Origin: Aphelenchoides besseyi
Taxonomy: Eukaryota; Nematoda; Chromadorea; Rhabditida; Aphelenchoididae
DNA length: 64,000 bases
Assembly: GCA_024699855.1 (NCBI GenBank)
Contig: JAMPIQ010000001.1
Span: forward strand, 13,764,001 to 13,828,000
Reading direction: 5' to 3'
Shown: piece by piece, positions 26,501 through 35,744 of the stretch
How positions within the stretch are numbered: the stretch's first letter is position 1
Layout: each line of letters opens with the position of its first letter
Translations under genes and position numbers: made by a program
Notes under the pieces: generated by a model
Database searches by the model: none
What the model was told of the DNA's origin: nothing
Seen by the model: the letters and a program-made list of their open reading frames with translations, nothing else

Positions 26501-26662
26501 CGATGGGAACGTCATGGCCACAAATCGCCCAAGACCGGAGCGAATGGAAACAGAGGTCGAAGTATTCGCATCAACTTATCATTTAATCCAACCTGCCTCT
26601 TATTTCACATTGTATTGATAGTTGATTGAAACGAATAAACTTGTAACTTGTAACTGTTATTT
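23570..26662 (+). mobile_element. RTE-type LINE A, decayed
   Basis: Non-LTR retrotransposon with an apurinic-type endonuclease then reverse transcriptase in one ORF and no RNase H, as in the RTE clade. Endonuclease motifs: LTYNLQNG, IIGLCETR, VYAPHSGYD, MGDFNSKLG (23790-24250), then SDHRPV. RT motifs: APGPDGITNEM (25150), NYRPIALLP, FADDIVLFA (25829). The C-terminal tail is RKLRWAGHVARR ... LGRPADRWRKDLE, the widespread 'craniofacial-development-protein-2-like' ending. The coding frame is broken three times: TGA at 24256-24258, a frameshift near 25510 (just before VDYEKAFDSVE) and one in an A-run near 26105. The 3' end is a short tandem ACTTGTA tail at about 26638-26660. The 5' boundary (~23.57 kb) and target duplication were not resolved. 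Confidence 0.85.
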
Positions 26663-27079
26663 TGACGATTCGGTAATCACAACCAAGAGTTTTTTGAACG
26701 GCATTTAGACGTATCTTCTTTTCATTAGGAGTCGTAAGTTGAGTCACAGTTTTATACGGAACTCTTTGGGCAGCTCGAAGTTGACGACGAGTATGAGATC
26801 CACGTTCTTGCGATTGGCTAAGTTCTTGGCGTAGTTGATCGTTTACTTGTCCTAATTGCTGACTTGCGGTTTCTGCGTCACGAAGTTCGCGCAGGCAATC
26901 TTCCAACTCAAATTCAGGTTCACTTACACGCTGCTGTTGTTCCAAAATATTAGCCGAAATCTAAAGGAAGGTTTAATAAAAAATAAACTACAAATTCACA
27001 AGCTTCATCTTCTTGTTGTCGATTTCACGTTCCATTCGAGCAACGCTTCGACGAATGGCTCGCTCATCGCGTGCAGAAC
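26663..27079 (-). pseudogene. Coiled-coil protein fragment between a LINE and a MITE
   Basis: Two minus-strand exons are visible: one beginning SSARDERAIRRSVARME (up to 27079), then an intron with GTGAAT donor and CTTTAG acceptor. The second exon carries EFELEDCLRELRDAE, SQQLGQVNDQLRQEL and SQSQERGSHTRRQL. The heptad-rich, Glu/Arg/Gln composition is that of a myosin-tail/paramyosin-like or other long coiled coil. It is bounded upstream by the inverted-repeat element at 27082 and downstream by LINE A at 26662. What remains is therefore a fragment, or a gene with two insertions in introns. No exact family call is possible. Confidence 0.4.
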
Positions 27080-27081
27080 TA

Positions 27082-27845
27082 CAGGGTGTCTCAAAAAAAA
27101 GGGCAATCGTGCTGTAACTTTTTAACCAGCCATTGTATGAAGATTCTGTAAAAAGCAACTAAGGTTCTTTTTGGCCGCGGAGTCGATTGGTCTAATTTTC
27201 TGCCGGATCGGACAAGTCCGCAGGCTGCTATGGACAATTTTGTACCTCCAAGCGAGTTTAACGCTGCGAGTTTTTGCATAAATTTACAAACGATGCTTCC
27301 CATTCTTCATTTTTTTTAAGCGCTGGCGATATCAATAATTGAAGCAAGGCAAAAATGACGTGACTTCGTTATGTCACTTGATGGATGAACTTGATTACAG
27401 ATTATTTATAACAATTTAAGATTAAAAATTACAGTTTGTTAACAAGATGTTCAATGTGGCCTCCGTGTTCCCGTACTACCAAAGTAATGCGCTTAAGAAA
27501 CTTATTAACCCACAAATTGCACAATGGAATGTTGTGCCCGAGTTCTTCCCATGCTTCCAAAATCCGGATTGTCATAAGTGAATTGATAACGACTGACCGT
27601 CATAACGAAGACAAAAATGAAGAATGAGAAGCAGCGTTTGTAAATTTATGCAAAAACTCGCAGCGTTAAACTCGCTTGGAGGTACAAAATTGTCCATAGC
27701 AGCCTGCGGACTTGTCCGATCCGGCAGAAAATTAGACCAATCGACTCCGCGGCCAAAAAGAACCTTAGTTGCTTTTTACAGAATCTTCATATAATGGCTG
27801 GTTAAAAAGTTACAGCACGATTGCCCTTTTTTTTGAGACACCCTG
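27082..27845. mobile_element. TA-flanked inverted-repeat DNA transposon (MITE), 764 bp
   Basis: Both ends read CAGGGTGTCTCAAAAAAAAG inward and are bordered by TA (27080-27081 and 27846-27847), the target duplication of Tc1/mariner-IS630 elements. The inverted arms extend for ~230 bp (27082-27315 and about 27613-27845) with only a few mismatches, for instance at CATTGTATG versus CATTATATG. The central ~300 bp includes a transposase C-terminal remnant, listed separately. It is non-autonomous, and presumably mobilised by a transposase encoded elsewhere. Confidence 0.85.
27429..27599 (-). pseudogene. Transposase C-terminal remnant inside the MITE
   Basis: On the minus strand one frame stays open for 56 codons after a TGA and ends in TAA at 27429-27431. 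It contains WEELGHNIPLCNLWVNKFLK and ends REHGGHIEHLVNKL. A terminal 'GGHIEHL' after a helical stretch is what I recall from the C-termini of mariner/Tc-like transposases in insects and nematodes. The DDE catalytic core is gone. This ties the MITE to a Tc1/mariner-type parent. Confidence 0.6.
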
Positions 27846-27924
27846 TAGTTGGAAATTGTATATTAACAAATTCAGGTTGTCGAACAAGAATGGGAATTAT
27901 TGGTTGACAAGTAAATAGGCGGTC

Positions 27925-27945
27925 GGCCCCCCCTTCGGGGGGGCC
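27925..27945. repeat. Perfect GC hairpin
   Basis: Nine-base arms GGCCCCCCC and GGGGGGGCC with a TTC loop, in otherwise AT-rich intergenic DNA. It could be a terminal hairpin of a rolling-circle element or a structured 3' end; no partner was identified. From 27946 to 28569 I see nothing else convincing. Confidence 0.5.
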
Positions 27946-28569
27946 TCCCTTCAATTAACACAAAACGTTTATGTCATTTTTTACCAAAACAATTAAAACT
28001 ATTCCACTCACAAAACATCTTCTGTCATCTTCACATACAAACCCGACGATTTGCTGTGTCGATTTCCAAAAACATATTCAAACAATCTCTTTCGACCGTA
28101 ACAAATCACTACATCTATTCGCTCGAGCAGTTTATATTTTCTAATCAAAACCAATTTCTTTTCATTATCTCTCCATCAAATACCGAACTTTAATCTTCAT
28201 TACTAATATTTCAATATTCGCTTCTTAAAGAGGAGAGAGAAAGAGAAACTTTCGGATCCAACGTCACAACCTTCGCACACTTTTGAGATGTAGACGGGCA
28301 AGCCGGGACCCAAGATGGAGACTTGCTTTCTTCATGCCTTTACCCAAGATGGAGACACGGTCTGATGAGCGAATTCGTGGTTCAGGTTGTGACGCGGCTC
28401 TTCAAGTGTACAACTGTGAGGAAAAAGAGGAAGTTAGTCGATCATCAATGTATACGCGTATCGTGTAGTCAATTCGTTAAAGTCTGCAACGATGTTGATG
28501 AAGAAGATAAACAAAAACTAAACGAACCGTTTCAATTCTGTTGTCTTTCGTAAATTCGGTCGGTCAATC

Positions 28570-29103
28570 TCAAGTAGACAATGAATAGGTGACTGTGAGT
28601 AGATCAGCAGCAGCAATTTCTGTAGACAAATAACATTGACGATCGTGGTAACAGTTAAGAATGTTCTCGTCGATCCATTGGTACATGAAGTCAAAAGACA
28701 GACTGAAACAAAAACACATTGGTTATGTTGAACATCAATTCAAATACCATGAGATATCGTTGTGTATTGATGAGGGACAGAATTCGGCGAGTGTAAACGT
28801 GTAGTTGAAGATGTAGACCTGAAATACGATTGTAAACAAATCGATTAGCAACAAACTGACCGTTTCATTCCTGCTGTCCATCCGAAAAATTGGTCCTTCA
28901 AACACCCGTTGAGGAATTGAGAAACTGAAATCGAAACGTGCAGATCGCGAAGATAACTCGAAAACGTACGTGACCGAGATCGAAATTTTGGTGCTATAAC
29001 GGGTGGACAGATCGGCAATAATTGGACCTGAAAAATCACAAAGTAAATTGCATCAGATCGAATTGCTTACCGACTATTTGATGTTGTCCACTGCATCCCG
29101 TCG
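28570..29103 (-). CDS. 3' exons of an unidentified host gene interrupted by the Helitron
   Basis: Five minus-strand exons with textbook 40-45 bp introns keep a single frame. It starts near 29100 with CSGQHQIVGPIIADLSTRY, then SIPQRVFEGPIFRMDS, VYIFNYTFTLAEFCPSS, and finally YQWIDENILNCYHDRQCYL, to TGA at 28570-28572. Several cysteines and an Asn-x-Thr site suggest an extracellular or lumenal beta-rich protein, but no family is recognised. The frame meets a TAA just upstream, at the Helitron boundary (~29104). Plausible upstream exons of the same gene lie beyond the Helitron at 35.15-35.47 kb. This is therefore the downstream half of a split gene. Confidence 0.5.
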
Positions 29104-29232
29104 TTTACGCGAAAAAATCGCGTCCTTGCCATGGCCCGAAGGCCATGGACTTTCTTTCAAACAAATTCATTTTCGTTCATGAACTCTTTTGCGTTTTTGG
29201 CTAATGAAGTGTTGTTGTTATACGAATTGTTC

Positions 29233-32200
29233 TTATAATCGTTTGAATACTTCTCGATGCACAATGTTCTTAACTAAACAAACTGTTGGAGTTTGTCGAT
29301 TGCTTGTTGGAACGAAAACTTTCACTGAGTCCCATGATCGAGCTCGCGACAAAGCGACGTACAGTTGGCCGTGTTCGAATACTTCATGTTCGAGATTCAA
29401 TCCAACACGTTCGAATGTTTGGCCCTGACTCTTGTTGATGGTCATCGCAAACGCCAATTTCAATGGGAACTGTTTTCGGTTCAATTGGAACATTCCGCGG
29501 TAGTCAATTGTGTTGTTAATTCGCGGAATAATGTGTTGTTCGCCAGCGTGATGTCCAGTTAAAATCTGACACTCAACTGAATGGTCATTCATTGCCAAAA
29601 CCAACAATCGTGTACCGTTGCACAAACCGTCTTCTTGTGACAAATTGCGGATCAGTATCACGACGGCGTTCTTCTTGAGCACTAGTTTGTGTGGTGGCAG
29701 CGAACCTTCTTCGATCATGTTCAAGTACTCAGGTAGAAGAAGTGTGTTGTCGTCACAGTTTTCAGCATCAACGGCCGTGTCGATTGAAAGGTAGGTTTTG
29801 CTTTGGCCATCCAACATATTCAGGACTTTTTCGTTTGACTCGTTGACGCCAATGTGTTTGGATACCAATATCGCCGAGTTCCCCATGTCGTTGAACTGTT
29901 TGTTTTCGATCAATTTTCCAAAGATCTCTTGTTCCAAGTTCTGGCCAACTAAGTTCTGGCCAACTAAACAGTGAGATGGTAAGTTGATTTGTTCGTTTTC
30001 GTTATTCAGTGTTCCTTCTCCAACTTGTTTCAGGAAATCAGCAAATTCAACTTCGTTCGGTTTGGTGCGCATGTTGGTAGTCAATTTCAATTTCTCGAAG
30101 TGATTCCACAAAGTTGATGAGCAAATGGACAAATTGATAGTTTCGCCGATGGTACCGTACTTCAGAATTGGCAGAATCTGTCGGAAGTCTCCACCGAGCA
30201 CGAAGATTTTTCCACCGAATGGTAAGTTGCTATTCATCAGTTCTCTTAGTTTCCGATCGGCGATTTCTAATGCATATCTAGGGGCCATTGGTGCTTCATC
30301 CCAAATTATCACATCTGCTTGCATCAACATCTTACCGCCGCGATTGTTGGGAGTCAAAGTTGAGTTCGAATCGCGGTCAAGTGGAACTCCAAGTCCAAAT
30401 GTTTTGTGGCAAGTTCGTCCATTGGGCAACAACAAAGCAGCAATACCGGTAAATGCGCACGTCAAAAACTTCTTTTTGTTGCCGTTAATGAAATGGCACA
30501 GGGTTTTGTAGACGTACGTTTTTCCTGTTCCACCCAAACCGTCGACGAAGAAGCACTTTTGTGCAACGTTGTTTTGAAGACTATTCAGAACTTTGTCGAC
30601 TACAATTTTTTGTTCAATGTTCAACGTTTCGTACATTTCTTTTGCAGATTCGAGCTCTTGGTCGTGGTCAATTGGGTCTTCGATCTCGTCAATGTCGTCT
30701 ACTGCGTCCATCGATGGGAAGTCTTTAATTGACTTGTTTTCTCGTTGCAAGATTGTGTCAATACGTTTGTATGCTCGTGCAATTGCTTTTGACTTATCTT
30801 TTAGTCGACGAGCAAAATCCTCGCTCAGATCATGTCTGAATTTTTCCCACAACAATTTTGGATCGGCTGGGTTGCAATGAATGAGTATGTTGGCAAACAG
30901 AGTACGTAATTTTCGTGGCATCAACACCTTAACTGCTTCTTCCATACATTTTACATACTCTTCATCATCTTCTATCAAACCCAATGCCAAACATGCTTCT
31001 CCATTATTTTGATATTCAGTTCCGTCAACTGTTCGCAATTCTTTGAAACTTTTCGCACCTCTGACGTGTCGAAGCAAAAGACGTAAGTGCCACAAATCAC
31101 CTTGACTTGGACTAATTGCATACATCCGACCGATGGTTTTGTTCGCTTTGACTCGAGGTTGCCAATTGGTAATCGTTTCTTCTTCGTTGTTGACAAAAAC
31201 CTTGATTGATTTCCATGTGTAGTGCGTAGGGATTTCTGAGTACAAATATTTTTGCGCATTCGAATCACGTTCATTCAACTTAAAGTAATCCATCAGTTTG
31301 GTTTTCTTTTCCATTGCTTTTTTCGCTTTTTCAGCATCGCAATCTTCTTCGATGTAGACGGCTTGTTGGTTTTCCAAATGGATTGGCAATCGTTCAATGT
31401 GGTGGCTTTTGTCGTGCATTTTTAACTTCAGGATCCGATAACACGCTTCGACAGGACCGACGTAACGACCGTCAATGTGGTCTTTGATTTCATCGTGGTT
31501 GATGTTCCCCGAAGACTGGAGTTCCAAAGAAGCGGCGTCATAACCTTTGTAAGTGTATTTGTAAAGGTACTTGACATTCTTAATGGAGCTCACAATTTCA
31601 ACGTTGATATGGCATCGATAGCGCTTCAAAAGGTACCAACTATGTGGGACAACTCGACGGTTATCATACTTCACACCTTTGATTTCAATAGTGCGTCCGT
31701 TATTTGGTCGTTTCAGAAATGGATAACCGTTTTCGTTGACTTTCGTTTCTTCCAAAAACTGTTTCGGGAACTTGTGTCGGCACTTTCCCTTGATCATGCA
31801 TGGAGCGCTGGGGTTTTTGTCGCCACAAACTCGATGGATCATGTACTTGCTCACCAATTCCAAAAGTTCCGGATCCGATTCTGGCGGCAATTCGGCGCTG
31901 AAGTAATTGTCGATGTTTTTCGGTTGCAAGAACTTCTGTCCATCTTTCAGACTTACTAAGCAGTGAATATGTGGAAGTCCGCGTTTTTGGAATTCAGTCA
32001 CATAAACATAACATTTCGGTTCACCGAAAATTTGTTTCTTCACCAAGTCGTCAATAATTGCTTCTACTTTCAGGGCGAAGACACGCGCAACGATGTCCGG
32101 ACGATCACTAGCTGTTTGTTTGGCGCCGAGGACGATGGTTTCATTGATGGTTTGTACGATTTCCGGCCAAAGTGCATCGCATGTCATGGTAATGAACAGA

Positions 32201-34815
32201 TCCGGGTTTCCGTTGTTCAAAACTATTGCCATTGCATCCTGGTAGTTCTCACGCATGAAACGTGGTGAGCCGAAGTGAGTCGATGGCAAAATGTGTATTC
32301 TTCCAATAGCGCGATCCAGTTTTTGACCGAGTTTGTTCAAACTTGCGTGCAGTTCATGATAGTGAATTGTTTTTAGTTGCTTTTGGTTCATTCGAATCCA
32401 TTTAATGCGATCGCTTTCGACTTGAACGTACGAATCCACGACGAACTGTTGGAACAGTTTCTTACCGTAATGAATTCGACTGTTGGAGTTTTTTCGAATG
32501 GCCAACCGATAACTATGGAATTCGGCACGAGTTAGTCGGGTATGTTTGTTTGCGTTTATTTTCGTCATATCAATTGACCATCCGAGAGTTCCTTTAGGGA
32601 AGAACAGTGGGTACAACCAGGAAGTGGCAAATGGGCTCAATGAACTTAGAACTCGTGGTGATGGTTCGTCTTTCAATTGGATGACTAAGGACATTTCACG
32701 CATATCTCCAGAAGCGTCGGTTGTAAAAACGGCGCCGATTTCGTCGACAGTTGGTTCGTTGAAACGGTTCGGATCATAACCGGGTCGCATTTTGAACGAC
32801 ATTTGCACATTCTCAACAGGTCTGCCAGCGTTCTCTTCTTCTTTCATCAATTCATTCATCATCATGTGCATTTTAGCGTGCGGGTTATGTTCGCGTATTA
32901 TCTTGTCCAGCAATTCCATTAGTTCCTTTTTAGTTCCGTTAGTCGTGTTCATTCTTCTTTCAACTGCTTCTGCTGGATCAGAGAAGAACAATTGGCCGTA
33001 TTTTCGATCAGCTGTTGCGCTTACACTTTCATCGATCTCGTAACAGATTTGGCCTTGAATTGAAAAGCAGTAAGGACCCGGAGTTGCAAACGATCGCATC
33101 TTAACATTGAAAGCGGCGAAACTGTTTGCGGAGTTATACTTGCGGATGTTGTTCAAAAAGTTGTTCGAGAGTGGGTGTTTACCAGTGAACAGATCATCCA
33201 ATTCTTGTGGCAATTCAGGTAAGTCAGGCAACTCAATTTTACCATGATTGCAACAATCGTTGAACGTTTGTTTATTTCCAACTCGTTCTTCTTCAAAATG
33301 CAATGCACCGCAAAGACATTCACTGATCATCTTGCTTAGTTGATGGACCGGGACATCCGCTTGTTTGGATGCGACGTTCAACTGAACTTGTTTCTGTTTT
33401 GTTGCAATTCGTGAAATTTGATGGTGGGCTGCATCTTTAGCTAATCGTTCGGCTTTCTGTTGAGCTGATTCATTTGAACGTGAGTTTTGATGTTGTGCTT
33501 TATCTTTACTTAATCGATCAGCTTTCTGTTGATCTGATTCAGAAGCTCGTGAGTTTTGATGTTGTTGTTTGTCCTTGGTTAACCGATCAGCTTTTTGTTG
33601 ATGAGATTCATCGGTCCGCTTCTTGTTGATGTTGTCACGTTTTTGTTGCAATCGTTTTGCTCGTTTTTCAGCATCTACTTCGTTTTCTAATACAATTACT
33701 TCGGATTGACCTATTGGTTCAGCATTGGCATTTTGATTGGCCTCACAAAAAGATGAGAACAAAGCTTCCAATGTGTCAAACAGATTTAAACGTTTGTCGA
33801 GTCCACTTTCGTTTACTTTTGTTAGAAAAACGCCGTTTGAATGCTGATGTTTGTTCTCGAAGAAATTTATGGCATTAGAAACAACGTAAGCACCACAATT
33901 GCATGTATCATTTTGCAGATCACTTTGGTATCCAATGTCGTTCAAGAACATGTTTGCATTTGGATTCAAACCCGTCCAATGAGCGAAACATTGACTGTAA
34001 ATCGAATTGATTAACCTATAGACAGTTTGAGAAACGGGTTTATGAAACGAATCACAATAATACAGAATACAATGATTGCTGAGTGCCTTCTTTTCCATTA
34101 CCGCCAAAACGTAGTGTCCGCAATTTTGAATTGGGATCAACAAATAAGCGTCTTCGTCTGGAGCGATCGGTGGTTTGACGATGAAATACTTCGACGGATT
34201 CGATTCAGCAGAACGGTAGTAGTCGGTCCAAAATGACATCGACATTAAACCAACTTTCAACGAAGTGTTCGCAATCACAATCAACAAACCAAACACAATT
34301 GATTCGAAATCGATCCACTCACCAACGTTCTCCATGTTCGGTAGTTGCAATCTGGACATTTGACATTCGTTGCGAGCAGCTTCACAGAGTTCATTCGGTT
34401 GACAATGAGTGCTGAATTTGCTACCCAAAACTTGTTTGATAGTGAGCACCGGTTCTTGAGTGTCGATAGCGACGAACGACATTTGTTGTGCAACATCTGG
34501 AGATGCAGTTGATTGTGTCTCTGTGGATGTTTCTTGAGCAGTTTCAACGATTTGAATTTGTGTGTCTGATGCTTGTGGGTTTTTCGTTAAGTTTGTCATT
34601 TGGTTTGTTTTCTCAACCAATTGACTTTGTGCTTGTAATGCTTGTGTGTTTTCAATTTCGATTTTTGATCGTGTTTCCGTTTCTGTTGCTTTTGCTGATT
34701 TCTGTTCCAAACGAATCTTACGCATTCGCTCGCGATTCTTACGCTTTCGCTCTTCGTCCCGCTCTTTGTGCTCTTCAGGCGTTAACTCGATCTTCCTCTT
34801 GGGCATTTCAATCAA
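29233..34815 (-). CDS. Helitron Rep/helicase polyprotein with N-terminal Ulp1-like (C48) protease domain
   Basis: 1860-residue ORF without breaks. Order (approximate residues): basic/Glu-rich start (1-40); Gln/Thr-rich linker; a Ulp1/SENP-like papain-fold domain (~150-330) with the H, D and C landmarks NCGHYVLAV (~232), YYCDSF (~252) and CNCGAYVV (~303); three tandem ~25-residue QQKADRL.KDK..HQNSR repeats (~390-465). A Helitron-like N domain follows (PYCFSIQGQI, QLFFSDPAEA). The HUH motif GLPHIHCLV lies near 947 and the two-tyrosine motif YLYKYTYKG near 1080. A PIF1-type SF1B helicase completes it: GLGGTGKTYVYK (~1423), IIWDEAPM (~1505), a MTINKSQGQT motif and YVALSRAR. Rep nicks and joins single strands and the helicase unwinds during rolling-circle transposition. 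All visible catalytic motifs are present, so the copy may be autonomous. Confidence 0.92.
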   Translation of the reverse strand: MIEMPKRKIELTPEEHKERDEERKRKNRERMRKIRLEQKSAKATETETRSKIEIENTQALQAQSQLVEKTNQMTNLTKNPQASDTQIQIVETAQETSTETQSTASPDVAQQMSFVAIDTQEPVLTIKQVLGSKFSTHCQPNELCEAARNECQMSRLQLPNMENVGEWIDFESIVFGLLIVIANTSLKVGLMSMSFWTDYYRSAESNPSKYFIVKPPIAPDEDAYLLIPIQNCGHYVLAVMEKKALSNHCILYYCDSFHKPVSQTVYRLINSIYSQCFAHWTGLNPNANMFLNDIGYQSDLQNDTCNCGAYVVSNAINFFENKHQHSNGVFLTKVNESGLDKRLNLFDTLEALFSSFCEANQNANAEPIGQSEVIVLENEVDAEKRAKRLQQKRDNINKKRTDESHQQKADRLTKDKQQHQNSRASESDQQKADRLSKDKAQHQNSRSNESAQQKAERLAKDAAHHQISRIATKQKQVQLNVASKQADVPVHQLSKMISECLCGALHFEEERVGNKQTFNDCCNHGKIELPDLPELPQELDDLFTGKHPLSNNFLNNIRKYNSANSFAAFNVKMRSFATPGPYCFSIQGQICYEIDESVSATADRKYGQLFFSDPAEAVERRMNTTNGTKKELMELLDKIIREHNPHAKMHMMMNELMKEEENAGRPVENVQMSFKMRPGYDPNRFNEPTVDEIGAVFTTDASGDMREMSLVIQLKDEPSPRVLSSLSPFATSWLYPLFFPKGTLGWSIDMTKINANKHTRLTRAEFHSYRLAIRKNSNSRIHYGKKLFQQFVVDSYVQVESDRIKWIRMNQKQLKTIHYHELHASLNKLGQKLDRAIGRIHILPSTHFGSPRFMRENYQDAMAIVLNNGNPDLFITMTCDALWPEIVQTINETIVLGAKQTASDRPDIVARVFALKVEAIIDDLVKKQIFGEPKCYVYVTEFQKRGLPHIHCLVSLKDGQKFLQPKNIDNYFSAELPPESDPELLELVSKYMIHRVCGDKNPSAPCMIKGKCRHKFPKQFLEETKVNENGYPFLKRPNNGRTIEIKGVKYDNRRVVPHSWYLLKRYRCHINVEIVSSIKNVKYLYKYTYKGYDAASLELQSSGNINHDEIKDHIDGRYVGPVEACYRILKLKMHDKSHHIERLPIHLENQQAVYIEEDCDAEKAKKAMEKKTKLMDYFKLNERDSNAQKYLYSEIPTHYTWKSIKVFVNNEEETITNWQPRVKANKTIGRMYAISPSQGDLWHLRLLLRHVRGAKSFKELRTVDGTEYQNNGEACLALGLIEDDEEYVKCMEEAVKVLMPRKLRTLFANILIHCNPADPKLLWEKFRHDLSEDFARRLKDKSKAIARAYKRIDTILQRENKSIKDFPSMDAVDDIDEIEDPIDHDQELESAKEMYETLNIEQKIVVDKVLNSLQNNVAQKCFFVDGLGGTGKTYVYKTLCHFINGNKKKFLTCAFTGIAALLLPNGRTCHKTFGLGVPLDRDSNSTLTPNNRGGKMLMQADVIIWDEAPMAPRYALEIADRKLRELMNSNLPFGGKIFVLGGDFRQILPILKYGTIGETINLSICSSTLWNHFEKLKLTTNMRTKPNEVEFADFLKQVGEGTLNNENEQINLPSHCLVGQNLVGQNLEQEIFGKLIENKQFNDMGNSAILVSKHIGVNESNEKVLNMLDGQSKTYLSIDTAVDAENCDDNTLLLPEYLNMIEEGSLPPHKLVLKKNAVVILIRNLSQEDGLCNGTRLLVLAMNDHSVECQILTGHHAGEQHIIPRINNTIDYRGMFQLNRKQFPLKLAFAMTINKSQGQTFERVGLNLEHEVFEHGQLYVALSRARSWDSVKVFVPTSNRQTPTVCLVKNIVHREVFKRL

Positions 34816-34841
34816 CTGTTTACTTTAGTCTTGTCCTGTAA

Positions 34842-35030
34842 TTCAGATAGGTCCAGAGGTTCAGATTGGTCCAGAGGTTCAGATTGGTCCAGAGGTTCAG
34901 ATGGGTCAGATTGTGGCTCAATTAGATAACTACCGCGCCACTGGTTGCTATCTCCTGGCTGTATAAGATAACAACCGCGCCACTGGTTGCTATCTCCTGG
35001 CTTCTTAAAACTTCGCCGCGCCACTGGCCA
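34842..35030. repeat. Two tandem repeat blocks upstream of the Helitron ORF
   Basis: Block 1 (about 34842-34911) is nearly four copies of an 18 bp unit resembling TTCAGATTGGTCCAGAGG. Block 2 (about 34925-35030) is two and a half copies of a ~41 bp unit containing CCGCGCCACTGGTTGCTATC. They lie immediately 5' of the ORF start, so they sit in the leader or promoter of the element and could be regulatory or strand-transfer structures. Confidence 0.75.
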
Positions 35031-35149
35031 AGAGTTCTTCCTTTTTCTTTTTTCGTCCGGTTACCCGAACCACGTGAAACAATAAACGCGTTTATATTAA
35101 AAGAGGACAAATACAACAAACAATAGGGGTTATTTGGGGGTAATGAAGT

Positions 35150-35470
35150 TAAAACAGTGGGTTATCCCACGAAGATCGCAAATCGACCACTTGACGGCAC
35201 GATCCACCTGAAATATCCCTTCGCAAATGACAAATCAAACGTGTGTACAACTCACCAATTCGCTCGATCCTTGTGACAGAATACGAATGATGCGATCTGA
35301 AAAGGAACATCAAGATTATTACGATGATATGAAGGACAAAGATATAACCACAAAACTCAATGTTAAACGGCTTACTTTAATACGAAAAACACTCGACAAC
35401 TGCTCTTTTCACTTTCCAGACGACGAAATGAATTGTGATTACTTAAATTTCCATTCGTTTCGTTATCGTC
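35150..35470 (-). CDS. Likely upstream exons of the Helitron-split host gene
   Basis: On the minus strand two good introns are seen: GTAAGC...CCTTTTCAG (about 35303-35380) and GTGAGTTG...TATTTCAG (about 35213-35260). Joining across both keeps one frame open: HNSFRRLESEKSSCRVFFV, then YSVTRIERIGGSCRQVVDL, then SSWDNPLF before a TAA at 35149-35151. Strand, style and cysteine content match the exons at 28.57-29.10 kb, so a single gene split by the Helitron is plausible. Start codon and family are not determined. An antisense 115-codon plus ORF covers the same stretch. Confidence 0.35.
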
Positions 35471-35744
35471 GTCAGCATAAAAAGAGTCTCGTTCATTCGA
35501 AAATAAATGAGCTCAAACCGGTCGCACACAGACAAACTTTACTCGATCATTTAGAGTGGGAGTGGATAGTATAGTAGGAGAATGAGATTAAAAAGCAACC
35601 GAGTAGTCTCAACGATCGTAGATATAAGCAGTTGTGGAAATTGAATTGAACTTCCGAGACGTTTATTTCTTTTCTTTCTATATGGTCTTCAGATTGAGAA
35701 CAACAAACAACGTTACAATTTATTCTTATGACAAAACAACAACA

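Larger units (their letters stand above)
29104..35160 (-). mobile_element. Helitron/Helentron-like rolling-circle transposon
   Basis: About 6 kb element on the minus strand built around one uninterrupted RepHel ORF. At the low-coordinate (3') side a perfect palindrome CCATGGCC-CGAA-GGCCATGG (29129-29148) is followed outward by a second small hairpin (29107-29123), then host exon sequence from ~29103. At the high-coordinate (5') side lie tandem repeats (34842-35030) and host-like exons from ~35.15 kb. I did not find the canonical CTRR 3' end or 5' TC, so the exact ends are approximate. The element may belong to the Helentron branch, whose termini differ. Confidence 0.75.

Noticed and set aside
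33657..34841. Long plus-strand ORFs over the Helitron N-terminus
   Set aside because: They are hydrophobic shadows of the glutamine/lysine-rich minus-strand RepHel frame.
34842..35030. CRISPR-like array
   Set aside because: The repeats are direct tandem units without unique spacers, in a eukaryotic transposon leader.
35227..35574. 115-codon plus-strand ORF
   Set aside because: It is antisense to in-phase minus-strand exons with good splice sites and has no recognisable domain.
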